A stretch of DNA of 64,000 nucleotides from Phaseolus vulgaris (taxonomy: Eukaryota; Streptophyta; Magnoliopsida; Fabales; Fabaceae). This document shows, piece by piece, positions 1 through 11,254 of this stretch. The stretch is taken from the NCBI RefSeq assembly GCF_000499845.2, contig NC_023749.2, positions 7,112,013-7,176,012 on the forward strand, in the 5' to 3' direction. Positions within the stretch are counted from its first letter, which is position 1, and every line of letters starts with the position of its first letter. A program made the position numbers and the translations under genes. The notes under the pieces were generated by a model. That model had not been told where the DNA came from. It did no database searches and was given only the letters and a program-made list of their open reading frames with translations.

Positions 1-2566
1 TTTGCATAGTCAACCTAGGAACATGTAATCCATTCACTGCCTTCTAGTCTCTATCTTGGTCAGCATCGATTAAACTATGGCTTCTTTGCTAAGGTTTTAA
101 TGACCACTTGGAAGAAGGTGGTAGTACAATATCATCAAACAAAGTTGAACAGGAAGAGATGGATTTTCAGCTTTGTGCCATGTTGTGGCAATCTATGAAA
201 CCCAATATATTAGGAACTCTTTTAAGCATGTTTTCCCTACTTCTATTCTATCTCAAGTGGTACCATCTTACACAATGGTTTAGGCTTAACTCAACCGTAC
301 AAAACTGACTTATAAGTTGGGATTACCCCCACTTACATGTTGTATTTTGACACCATCTCTAGGGTTTTTCCTAGTACTTACGATGGTCATTTTTTAAAAT
401 TTTGAATGCCAATCAATTACCAATGGTTTCACAATATTCACACACTCCTTGTTTTTGCTCTTACTAAAGAGATCAATGTTAATGAAACCAAAGGTCTGTA
501 GCAGATTAATATTGTTTCCTAATCAATGGGTGAGATTAGAGACATTCCTCTTGACTCTTGCTCTTTTTTCCTTTCTGGGTACATTTTTCCTTCAATATTG
601 CACAGGGAAAGAGAAGGTAGTCTTTGCAAAAGCTTTGAGAGACAGTAATTTTAAAAACGATCAATAGCATGCATTTGAAAAACATGTACCATTCCTTTTG
701 CAATTGCTCAGCATCGAGGAAGTTGAACAATTTTACCTTATCTCTGCACCATTAAGGCATAATCTCATATTAGTTTACTTTTTATTATACATTATTAGAA
801 TATAGATTTCCACAACCAAGTGACTGTGCAGAACCTGTTGCAGTTATTAAATGTAGTTTACTGCCGTTACAAGTTGGAGGTGTGCAGAATCTTGCAAGGT
901 TTGATGATGACCTTCATAACTGAATGAGCTGATAGCTATATAGAAGTGAACAGAATAAATTATTCAAATAGAGAGGTTGTGCTAAGCTACATATTAATTA
1001 CCTAGTTCACAAATAAAACTCTTCAGTGTGGATATGGGCGCGTGGTATGCTACTTGGTAAATATATGGTACATGGGGGTATATTTGGTTTATATATTATT
1101 TAAATAATATGTTTGCTAATAACATTTAGTACCTAATGATATGATTCTTTAGAGAAATTTTAAAAAGTTGCATAATATATTTTTGTCTATTTCCCCTCCC
1201 AAAAAATAATTCTCTGATTATATATTTTTAACTTCTTTCCTTATAAACCCCTCTTGAGGCCTCTTCCTGATTCAAAAGCATCTGTTTGACAATTCTATTC
1301 CACCTTGATCATCATCTTCTTCCAACTTGCATTGTCCTAATTGAGTCCCCCTTACATTGTTTTCTTCCAAAAGTGACTTTTCCTCTTCCCATCTTCCATC
1401 ATCTCTTACTGATCTTCATTGACCACGTGTCTATCTGCACTCAAACTCCTCTTGATCCATTTCAAACAAAGGTACGCAACTTCAACTCCCAAAACATCAA
1501 TGATTGCATACTAATGCCAAACACATTGTGAATCGGTACACAAGACCATCCATTTTTCCATTTGTTAAGTGATTTTCTATTGATAGCACAGATCTAAATG
1601 TTCCTTAATTCACACTACATGGAAAGAATTCAATATTTACTATAATGAATTTGATGTGGGATAGCTACTAGAGTCTAGACTGAGAACTTCACTGAATCAG
1701 ATTGAAATCAGTATGATACTCCCTATCTTAAGACTAAACCCTTTCAAAAACTTACCACCCTCACCTCAAAAGTGTAACCAACAAAATGATCAGGAATTCT
1801 ACTCAAGCAGTTCATCTTCTAAGTATATTTTAAAAAAATGTCAAACTATAAGTATAAGCCTAAAACTAAAAAAGCCTGCAAATTTTCAATCAATATATAG
1901 AAATATATCCTTCAATTCCCAAAACATGGATATTAGCATCAATGTCGGAAAAGCAATCAGCTAGAAAATGTTATTGGACCATCTATCTAGAGTACCTCAG
2001 ACTCACCCTTGATAGGCTATTCAACCAAGAATCAGACAACCTCTAGCCATAAGAAAACAACCATCTAGCACCTAATATGGACCGAGTCACTCATAGACCA
2101 ACCAAGTTTAGACCAACCAAACATTATAACTGTCTCATTCTATCACATTGCCGCTTTAGGGCTCAAACAGCCAGTGGGTCATAGGCCAATTACAACCAGA
2201 TTATAGATTCCATGGCCTCTTCACAAGCAAGGAAGGCACCATGCACGCCATCCCTAAAAAAGAAGGTAACGGTCAAAGAACACACTTGTTGAATAGATAG
2301 TGGAGGCTCAGTTGGGTTTACTGAGCTCATGTCTAGATTTAGGACTCCCCAACAAGTGCATTCGCCTATTCTAAACAGTTATAGGGTGTGTTAGCTTTCA
2401 CAATTACTTCCGGAGAAGGTGAACCTGTGTGACAGTATGATTTCCATTCAAAGTGCAGTTGAAACTAGGAATCCATAAACCAAAACACACACATACTTCA
2501 TTACAGCAAACACTATACTACAGTAAATTTTCGTTGAACTCACATATCTCAATCATAAAACCTTAC
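1..2566. other. Intergenic or intron sequence, no supported gene
   Basis: I see no convincing coding exon here. The open frames are short, lack family motifs and have no good splice context. The right part must include intron 2 of the minus-strand NF-YC10-like gene, whose exon 2 donor is at 2561-2566. I searched for the expected next exon (the end of the histone fold, normally followed by a conserved Arg-Tyr-Asp-Phe-Leu stretch) and did not find it, so the rest of that gene probably lies beyond the left edge. Confidence 0.5.
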
Positions 2567-3036
2567 CCACGTGCTTGTAACTCAGGCATTTCTTGCGGTC
2601 CTGAACACAACAAGCATATGAATCCTGCGTAAATTGCTCAAGGAACTTCTCCTGCAAGAAAAACGAAACCAATAAAAAAAAGACACATAAAAACATAAAC
2701 AGAACAAAAAAACGCAAGGAATAAAAAAATTACCACAGCTTTGTTGATGGTTAACACGGCTTCCTGCGAAACACGCATGTCAGGACCTTCGCCCTTGATC
2801 AAGGTCCTGATACGATTCATTGGAAACACGTTGGTTTTCACATCTTCACCACTTCCTTCTGCGCCCTTTTCCTGTGGCTGCTTTGAATTGCCGTTGCTGA
2901 GCTTGGGCCTCTTATTCTTCTTCTTTTGGTTCTCCTCTTTCGCGATGTCTCGATTCTTCTTCTTCGTTTTACATTGGGTTGTGGAGATTTCTCCTTTCTT
3001 GGCTTTGGGAGATTTGGGAGTGTTGGAGGACGCCAT
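2567..3036 (-). CDS. NF-YC10: NF-YC10/DPB3-1-like histone-fold protein, 5' exons only
   Basis: Two exons are seen. Exon 1 runs from the ATG at 3036 to 2734 with donor GTAATT; exon 2 is 2567-2651 with acceptor TTGCAG and donor GTAAGG. The frame is continuous across the splice. The first ~70 residues are Lys-rich and low in complexity, with nuclear-localisation-like KKK/KR clusters. Then comes a histone fold beginning FPMNRIRTLIKGEG and continuing through VEKFLEQF and CVQDRKKCLSYKHV. This is the CBF/NF-YC/DPB3 family, whose members pair with an NF-YB/DPB4-like partner. In Arabidopsis NF-YC10 (DPB3-1) acts both as a DNA polymerase epsilon accessory subunit and as a co-activator with DREB2A in heat stress. 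An in-frame ATG nine codons upstream (3063) is possible, but the Met-Ala-Ser-Ser start at 3036 looks more typical. The C-terminal exon or exons are not in view. Confidence 0.75.
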
Positions 3037-3665
3037 TGTATTACAGAGGGGTTTCAGCCTCACTCAGAAGCGCGTCTCCAAGAAGAAGGGTGCAATTCGA
3101 ATTTCTTTGGAAGTCCTTTTAGTAAAATCGATTATTGGTGTTGAAGTGAAGAAAAATTCCTTTTGAGACTAACTTTTCTCTTACAATACAACTTTTTCAA
3201 GATGCATAACATATAAAAACACAATACAATATAAAATATCTGCGTGATCAATTTTAATTTTATTTAATATTTAATATAGATTATATAACATGGCAACTGC
3301 ATGAATATAAGATATTATAGTTATAATTTTATGTATAATTTAATATTCATCAGATAACAAAATAAATGAGGATATACTCTTGATTTGTTAGAAGTATATA
3401 TGCTCTATTTACCAGCTGCATATATTTTTTTAACTTCACACCTTTTCCATATTATGAACAAATTGTAATTTTACTTAAATTATACAAAAATATATCATAC
3501 AAATATATCTTCCTTAAAAAAATTAAAATATACATAATATTTTTAAATAATTATTACCATTCAAATAGTTTTTACATAATTATTACCTTTCAAACTATCA
3601 TCAGAACAATTATTATTATTATTATTATTATTATTATAATATTAAACAATCAAAAAGCACTCTAT
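3037..3665. other. Promoter side of the NF-YC10-like gene; AT-rich intergenic
   Basis: This is AT-rich sequence upstream of the minus-strand histone-fold gene. No clear TATA box could be fixed. An open frame on the plus strand here is only the antisense shadow of exon 1. Confidence 0.4.
3608..3637. repeat. (ATT)n microsatellite
   Basis: About nine uninterrupted copies of the trinucleotide ATT are seen in the sequence. Confidence 0.9.
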
Positions 3666-3671
3666 GAGATT

Positions 3672-4624
3672 AAGGTTCTATTTGCTTCTATGGATGTACT
3701 GTTTACAAGGAAAGAAGTGAGAGAATATCAGTTGTTTGGATTTAAGATTTTAGAGGGAAGAGCACGAAAGGATATACTTGTAAATAGAGTGTCCCCTCAA
3801 AATGAAAAGATGTAGAGGTCACATCAGCATGTGGTATTTCTAAATTTACCCTCTGTTTTTAATATTAAAAAATAATATTTCTTTTATTTATATACGATGT
3901 GATTTATTTTCTAATTTTATAGTATATATTTAATATTTTAAGAAATTATTTGAAGTTTTCTTTTTATTTAATTTGTTGTTGTGTTTATATTAATATATTT
4001 TTTTATAATTATTATGTTTTTGAGTTAGTATTTTTTTTATAATAGTTTTTATGAAATTATTTTCTATTATTAATTACGTATTTTTTTCTAGTATTTTTAT
4101 TTTATTTTTCATTACTATAGGGTTTTTAATAATAAAAAAATATTATTTTTTTATATGTAAGATTTGATTTATTTTCTAATTTATTTTCTAATTTTATAAT
4201 GCATGTTTAATATTTAGAAATTACTTGAAGTTTTGTTTTTATTTAATTTGTTGAATAAATGTTTTTCTAATTATAACTTTTAAATTATATCTATTTATAT
4301 TTAATATATATTTATTTTCTAATTTTAATTTTTAAATCTACGAAATATGTGAAAGTTGTTTATTTTTAAACAAAAATAACTCATTTCATTATTACAATTT
4401 TTTAATAAGCAAGGATAAATTTGTAACGTAACATTTAAAAATTTAAAAAAAAAAACTAAAATTCTCTCACAACCATCACATCACTCACAAATTCTCATCA
4501 ATTTTTCTCACATATTCACCCTAACATACCTCAATCCAAACGCTCTCACTTTCCTCTCACATCTTCACACATCCATTCCCTCAAATCCTCACACATCCTC
4601 TCCCCAATCCAAACACACCCTAAA
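3672..4624. mobile_element. Possible non-autonomous DNA transposon or MITE-like repeat
   Basis: The right end carries a run of TCACACATCC/CTCTCAC-type motifs closing with CCAATCCAAACACACCCTA. Its reverse complement begins TAGGGTGTGTTTGGATTGG, a type of terminus common in dispersed plant elements. The left end (GGTTCTATTTG near 3673, and GTTGTTTGGATTT near 3730) is only loosely inverted to it. No target site duplication could be matched. The interior is very AT-rich and holds two copies of a ~120-bp segment (about 3850-3970 and 4120-4255). No coding capacity. Confidence 0.35.
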
Positions 4625-4890
4625 AGATCATCAGATCAACAATGTATATCCAAGATCAAATGATCATCATAATAATTACTATCTAAAACAAAATGGCCAT
4701 TGGAAAAAAGTTATACATAATCACTATATGAGATTAAATAATCATTGAATTAAAGCTAACAAAAATTCTATTTGAGATCAAACGATCATCGAATCCAAAT
4801 TATGCATAATCGTTATCTGAGATGAAATGATCATCAGATCAAATTTATACATAATCATTATTCGATATCAAACGATCATGGTAACAAAGC
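4625..4890. repeat. Degenerate tandem repeat built on a GATCAAAYGATCATC motif
   Basis: At least five degenerate copies of a unit resembling GAGATCAAACGATCATCGAAT followed by TATACATAATCATTATC lie head to tail. The clearest starts are near 4773, 4819 and 4864, giving a period of about 45 bp; older copies lie near 4649 and 4728. No open frame runs through it. Confidence 0.6.
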
Positions 4891-5484
4891 TTTGAAAATA
4901 AGTAACCATCTATTATAAAATAAAATAAAAATAAAAAACTACTGAGATGAACAAAAGAGAAAAATGAAGTCAAGGATATGAAAAGGAATATTTCTTTTAT
5001 TTTCTTTTTCTTACTTAAATCAAAGAAGGTAATCTGGATATATACAAGCAATACATTCATTTTAGGTCTAACTAAAGAGTCGGAATGTAAAACAAATAGT
5101 CAATAAAGGCTAGAATAAGAAAAGACATAATAAAGGCTAGACATATGTACAAAGAGAAACAACAAAGAATTAAAAAAGACAAAATTAATATTAGCTTCCT
5201 TTTAGAAGCCTAGTAACCATATCCTTTGTTACCATCATAACTTGACAGGTCATTTGAAAATAAACGACCAATCTTAAAGTAATTCAAATCAGAAAAAAAA
5301 AATATCATCAAATCAAAATAATCCGATGAACTCTTGCAAAACATTAAAACTCGTTAATCCATCAAATTTTTCCATCTACACCTCATTTGTGGATTTCGAT
5401 CTTAAGGGACTTATGTACCTATCCTATCCAAGATATATGGAGATACACAATAATATAAAATTCAATCAAATCGAGAGCAACCCA
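4891..5484. other. AT-rich sequence, no gene seen
   Basis: Nothing recognisable. The left part may be the worn 3' end or LTR of the older Copia element, since it lies just downstream of that element's RNase H remnant in its own (minus) direction. Confidence 0.35.
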
Positions 5485-5736
5485 ATCAAATCAGATGCAA
5501 TGTATCTTACTAAGTCATTGTCACAATATAAAAGAGATGGTTGCTTAAAAGGAACTTTGTCATCTTGAAGAAGATAAGTTAAACATTGAATTTCACATGT
5601 AACAACGGTCATTGCTTTGATTCAGTTTCACAAAAACTCTTTGATATTGTTCCTTGCTTCTTTGATTTCCAGGATACGAGGGAATTCCCAAGATACACAC
5701 TAAAATCAATCATTGATTGTCTTGAATCACTACAGG
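5485..5736 (-). pseudogene. Older Copia element, 3' part of RNase H
   Basis: On the minus strand this stretch encodes a degenerate Copia RNase H with recognisable SVYLGNSLVSWKSKKQ, a ruined A-E-Y-R-type segment, and LLYCDND in place of the usual L-x-C-D-N-Q. It has in-frame stops and at least one frame change. It matches exactly where the piece on the far side of the Sirevirus insertion (15653 onward) breaks off, so the two were one element. The direct repeat ACAGG occupies 5732-5736 next to the younger element. Confidence 0.75.
5732..5736. repeat. Target site duplication ACAGG, left copy
   Basis: It is identical to 15648-15652 and sits directly outside the TG/CA ends of the LTRs. Five base pairs is the usual Copia duplication length. 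Confidence 0.9.
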
Positions 5737-7326
5737 TGTTGGGTTTAATAGTGTCAAAGTTCAAGAGGGGGGGTGAATTGACCTTTCAAAAGCTTCTCGC
5801 AGAAACAGTGTTTAACACAGTTTCCAAAAAATAAATTGATTTAAATGGAAATGAAAAGATTTATTTTGACACTGTTTGTGTGTTTGAAAAACTTTTATAC
5901 AGCAAGGTTAATCACGAGATTATGCAGATGGATTTTTCAGATGCACACACACTGATATAAGAACGAAAAATAGTGAATCACCAAAACAACAACCTTCAAT
6001 TTCAAGCAAGTGATTAAGGTTCAATTAATGGCTTGACAGTTTATTGAGTGATTTATTACAATCAACCTGTTCTAATGGCTTTTAAGTGTTCTTATTGAAA
6101 TCAACCAGTTTTCCATAAATTAAGAACAATATGAACCGTGCCCAGAAAGAACATATTTATTTTTAATTGAACATATTTATTTTTTTGCTGTTTTATCAAT
6201 TATGCAGAAACTTAATTGCAGAGATTGAGAGAGAATGAACACAAGGCATCACTCAACTGAGCTACATCCAGTCTTCACCTAAACCAAGGTGAAATTCACT
6301 AAATCACAATACAAACAAACACAATTCCCACTGTTCTTGAAACCTACAAGAACTTAGGTACTCTTGCTGAAAAAACATATTTCAGCTCACACACTCTTCA
6401 AGAAAACCTATCAAGAAGAGTGTTCAACCAAACTATTACAAGAAATGAAAAGTGAAACGACTACACCTGATTGAGGATACAAAGATCTGCCTTAAACCAG
6501 TAGGCAAGATTGCTAGAACAGTAGCAGCACCTCACACCAAGCTTTTGGAACCAAACCAAGAACAAGCACTTTGTGATTTTCGAAATCTTTGAAGAACAAA
6601 TGCTAATACTTTGTAAACTCTTAATTCTCTGCTGTAAAACTTGTTTTTACAAATGTATGAACGATGTTTAAACTCAGAAACAAGTTTTCATTTTATAGAA
6701 AACCAACTTATAACAGAATTTTGAAAAACAGTTAAAGCTGTTATAAAATGAACAGATTGAAAATACAATGAACAGATTTATTTTCAAAAAGCAGTTAGAG
6801 AATCTGTTAAGAGAGGAGACTTAGTCAACCATTCTGGTGCTGAGATAAAACTGAAAAACGTTTAAGCTAGACATGGCACCAGAGACAAAAGGAATCAATT
6901 CATTTACAGATGAATAGATTTATTTTTTCAAAACGAAAAGAGAAACAGTTTAACTATTTAAAACTCAGTCGTTTTGAAAGGTGGAAGACTTAGTCAAAAT
7001 ACATGATGCACAAAATCTAATTTTCACAAGACTTAGCCAAGGCATCAGATTAAAAAAGAATCTGTTTATTTAGAAAAGAACAGATTTATTTTTATGCAGT
7101 AAACGTGTTTTTTGTAAAACATGTGAAAAACGGTTTAAGAAACCTTATGCTTGTTCTTATCACATGGCCAGTGGTTATGAGGTGAGTTACTCAGCAAAAA
7201 GCTCACTCTTAAACAACCTCTAAGCACTACCTAAGACACACTTAAAGCAAAGTAAAATACACATGAAAAGCACATATAAGTCTTCATCAAACACATGTCT
7301 TGAAGGGGCAGCAACCATCTTCAACA
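5737..7326 (-). repeat. 3' LTR of the Sirevirus
   Basis: 1590 bp, beginning TGTTGGG and ending TTCAACA on the plus strand. It aligns end to end with 14048-15647. It lacks a 10-bp segment present in the other LTR and differs by about 14 substitutions, ten of them in the first ~340 bp and four in the last ~140 bp. Confidence 0.93.
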
Positions 7327-7341
7327 ATCTCCCCCTGTTTG
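7327..7341 (-). promoter_or_regulatory. Polypurine tract of the Sirevirus
   Basis: On the minus strand the sequence AACAGGGGGAGAT lies immediately before the 3' LTR. This is where plus-strand DNA synthesis is primed. A second purine-rich stretch of the same kind lies near 7504-7512. Confidence 0.75.
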
Positions 7342-7725
7342 ATGGAGACAAATCCCCATAGCTCTTGTTGCTTTAAGAACCTGCACTGCACCACATACTA
7401 AACCAGAAAAAACAGAAACATTGCATAGCATGAGAAATGGTTTTAAGGTGCAGAATTAACTCCCTGTTTCAACTAGCTTCACCTAGCATGGTGAGCTATT
7501 TTTCTCCCCCTTTGGATTCATCAAACAACATGTAATCATAGGGAAAAAAAACCAAAAGCATAACCATAATAGTCCAAAAGATAAAGACAACTTGTTCATC
7601 ATTACAGAGATTTGAAAACTGATAAAGAAAGCATAAAAAACAGAAGACTACTGATCCTTGTAGTAAAGCTCTGCAAGTTGTGCCTGAACCCCTTCAATCT
7701 GATCATCAAGGTGTTGAAACCTTGC

Positions 7726-8817
7726 TTAAGTAGTTTCAAAGTATGCCCTTTGTTCTGTAGTCATTACATCAAGGCGATACAACACTTGCCTTTCAAACAT
7801 AGACATTGGTTCTCCTCGGTATTCTGGAGATTGATAGGCAACTATGGCATTTGTAGCAACTTCCTCATGCACAGATTGGGTAGCAGGTGAGTCATCCTCC
7901 ATGGGAACAGCTTCATGCTCATCCTCACTGTTGAGGTTTGATGCTTCATGTTCTGCTTGAGGGTCCTTCCCTTTGAGAACCACCCACTTGTCCTCAATTT
8001 TGTGAAATCCCATTTTGGTGAGAGTTGAATTATCAATCTCACTTACAACCTTGATAGGGTCGTTTCTCTCATTTGTAACATCAACACCAAAGTAATCAAT
8101 CAATTTGGAAATAAGTATAGCATAGGGAAAGCGGTAATCAGCCAACCTTTTCGATTTCATCATGTGTTCATTGATAATGAAAACCCAATTTACCTTAATC
8201 TTGTTCATGATGCAATATAGAAGGATTAAATCCTCTTCATGTAAAACAACATGGTTTGTACCTATTGGGATAAGTTGTCATGCTATGATGTAGGCAACAA
8301 GGCATGGAGTGAGGTTCAAATGCCCTGCATGGAACCTGCTTATACTCTCTGTAGGATTCCTCATACAACTTTTATAATATTGTAGCTTGTTGAATTCTTG
8401 AATTCCACTGGTGTTTCCCTTTCCTACTTTTAGTCCAGCATACTTTATTCCAGCCATAGAATTCCACACCTCACTTGTGATCTTCATCTTGATCCCTTTC
8501 ACATAAGAGATGACATTCTTTCCATCCAATGTGAGGTTAGTGTAAAACACCTTAACCAAGTTAGGATATACCTTACCCGTTAATTCCAGCAGCTTTTTCA
8601 GTTTCTGGTGCTTCAACACAGCCCTTGTTTCTGCCAGTTTTTCAGATTTCAACCAATTGAAATCCAGCACTTTGGGTATGTTAATCTGTTTTCTGCTTGT
8701 CTAGTGAATGTAGGCATTGATGCCTTCTTCATTTCCAGCGAACCAACCTTCTAGCACGCCTTGAAAGGCGGTTTGCTTGCCCTTATTTTTCTGTTTTTGT
8801 CTTGAAGAAGAAGCCAT
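7726..8817 (-). pseudogene. Sirevirus third ORF (env-like or plant transposon protein), two stops
   Basis: One continuous minus-strand frame starts at the ATG at 8817 and ends with TAA at 7726-7728, about 363 codons. It is broken only by TAG at 8701-8703 and TGA at 8278-8280. The start is Ser/Lys/Gln-rich. The middle contains KINMxx-like KVNWVFIINEHMM and RLADYRFPYAILISKLIDYFGVDV, resembling the 'putative plant transposon protein' domain found in the extra ORF of SIRE1-like elements. The C-terminal third is acidic (Glu/Asp/Ser-rich), followed by a short coiled-coil-like end. I see no strong signal peptide or membrane segment, so 'envelope' would be a name by position only. It lies about 400 bp after pol, with its own start codon. 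Confidence 0.65.
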
Positions 8818-9224
8818 GGTTGAACCATAATTTTTCTCTTATTTCAAATGGTGAGATCAGAGAATAGGTAGCCAATGTGGGTAGTAGATATTCACACAGA
8901 TTTATAGTAAAATGAATGGGTTGATACGGAAGTTATGAGTGGATATGCATGAAGATTTTATGCTCTGAATTTATGCAGAGAATCTTTGAAAATATGCAGC
9001 AAATATTTAAGGTCACAATGCACACACTCATACCTTTATTGAGCACCCAAACCATCAAATCGGTTACATAACCATGACCAAAACCGTCAAAGGTACAGAG
9101 GTTAATGCCCACTAAGTCAGTCAAGCAGTCAAAGATCAAAATTTCTCTTTCCTAGTCATCAATGCATATCAGTGCAGAAAATAAACACATTCAATTGCGA
9201 ATAAACAGATTTAATTTTTCACTG

Positions 9225-9595
9225 CTAGGTACAATTGACATTTGTAATACCCAATTCATTAAGCAGAAAATTAAACCTATCTTTAGCCGATGGTTTTGTG
9301 AACAGATCAGCAAGTTGTAAATCAATACCAATGAACTTAATCTCACATGTTCCATTAGATATGTGTTCCCTTAGAAAATGATGCCTAATTTCAATGTGTT
9401 TGGTTCTTGAATGCATGACAGAATTTTTGGTTAAGTTGATTGCACTTGTATTATCACACAGCAGAGGTATATGGTTAAGTACGATACCAAAATCATTCAA
9501 TTGTTGTTTAGCCATATGGTTTGAGCACATCAACTCCCTGTTGCAATGTATTCTGCTTCAGCAGTGGATAGAGCTACATAAGCCTGCTTTTTTCA
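9225..9595 (-). pseudogene. Sirevirus RNase H, C-terminal part, out of frame
   Basis: It carries the end of Copia RNase H: ALSTAEAEYIA near 9540-9580, then PLLCDNTSAINLTKNSV, SRTKHIEIRHHFLREH and ADLFTKP. A TGA at 9593-9595 ends the upstream pol frame, and a 1-nt loss near 9531 shifts the frame, so it is cut off from reverse transcriptase. The catalytic Asp of LLCDN and the terminal ADLFTKP motif are kept. Confidence 0.85.
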
Positions 9596-11173
9596 TTGCC
9601 ATGAGATCAAGCTTGATCCAAGCAAATGACAGGTTCCACTTGTGCTCTTCCTATCAATTTTGCAACCTGCAAAATCTGAATCAGAATATCCAGTTAAGCT
9701 TAATGAAATGTTACTTGGATACCACAAGCCAACTTCTTTAGATTCTTGTAAATACTTCAAAATTCTTTTGGTAGCATTGTAGTGTGATTCTTTAGGAGCA
9801 GATTGAAATCTTGCACACATGCACACTGCAAACATTATGTCTGGCCTGCTGGCAGTGAGATACAGTAGTGATCCTATGAGTCCTCTGTATTTGGTTTCAT
9901 CAACAGAAATTCCAGCTTCATCATGATCCAAATGACAGCTTGTTGAGAAGGGTGTGCTGATTGGTTTACACTTGTCCATTTCAAATTTCTTCAGCAGATC
10001 CTTACAATACTTAGCTTGACTTAAGAAAATGCCATTCTTGAGTTGTTTGACCTGCAAGCCTAGAAAATAGTTCAACTCACCCATCATTGACATTTCAAAT
10101 TCACTCTTCATGACTTTCACGAAAGCTTCACACAATTCTCCATTGTTTGATCCAAAAATGATGTCATCCACATATACGTGTACTAGGATTGTGTCATCTC
10201 CTTTCTTCTTAATGAACAAGGTCTTATCTGATGTGCCTCTGTCATAGCCTTGAGAGATGAGAAAATCACTTAGCTTCTCATACCATTGCCTAGGAGCTTG
10301 CTTGAGTCCATAAAGAGCCTTTTTGAGTTTGAACACGTATTTTGGATGCTGATGGTCTTCAAAACCTGGTGGTTGTGAAACAAATACCTCTTCATTTATA
10401 TAACCATTCAAGAAGGCACTCTTCACATCCATTTGAAATAGCTTAAACCCTTTGATGCAAGAGAAGGCAAGCAGCAATCTAACAGCTTCTAACTGAGCCA
10501 CTGGTGCATAGGTCTCGTCATAGTCTATCCCTTCTTCTTGATTGTACCCTTTAGCTACTAGCCTAGCCTTATTTCTGGTAATCACCCCGTGCTCATCCAT
10601 TTTGTTTCTGAATACCCATTTTGTCCCAATTATATTCATCTCAGGTATTCTAGGAACAAGAGTCCATACCTCATTAAGAGCAAATTGATTCAGTTCCTCT
10701 TGCATGGCTAAAATCCAGTTGTTGTCCTTGAGAGCTTCATTCAGATTCTTTGGTTCAACTTGAGATACAAAGGTCATTGCTTCACAGAAATTGTTCAAAG
10801 ATTTTCTAGTTGACACTCCTTTCTCAATGTTCCCAATGACATTATCAAGGGTTAAGTCTCTTGGAGTTTTCCACTCTTTTGGCAAACCTGCAGCTGCAGT
10901 AGATTCTTGTATAGCATGTGTATCAGCAGTATCAAAATGAATCGATTCATTTTGATTTAAAACAGATTTAAATTCATTACTGTCAAGGTCATCAACAGCA
11001 GTTTTAGATATGCTATGATCAGATCCATAAAAAACAACATGCATTGATTCTTCTACTATGAGCAACCTTTTATTGAAGACTCTATATGCATGACCATTCA
11101 GAGCATAACCAATATGCACACCTTCATCAGATTTAGCATCAAACTTACCAAGATTTTCTTTGCCATTATTCAA
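9593..11173 (-). pseudogene. Sirevirus pol: end of integrase, reverse transcriptase, start of RNase H
   Basis: This is an open frame of 526 codons. The first ~100 residues are the C-terminal integrase region ([17 protein letters not shown] and a Ser/Asp-rich stretch). RT begins around residue 155 with [18 protein letters not shown] and includes [43 protein letters not shown], the active site [22 protein letters not shown] and [18 protein letters not shown]. The RNase H start [19 protein letters not shown] follows before the premature TGA. All RT catalytic aspartates are present. Upstream it is separated from the integrase frame by two frame changes between 11174 and 11260. Confidence 0.92.
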
Positions 11174-11254
11174 TACAAAGCATTTACACCCAAATACCCT
11201 AAGGTGGCTCGCACTAGGTTTTCTGCCCTTATAAGAATAGGTCTTATTAAGGTT

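Noticed and set aside
2741..3166. 141-codon plus-strand open frame over the histone-fold gene
   Set aside because: It is antisense to exon 1 of the NF-YC10-like gene, is Phe/Leu-rich and has no motif; the minus strand has the splice sites and the family match.
9394..9741. 115-codon plus-strand open frame
   Set aside because: Antisense of the Sirevirus RNase H region.
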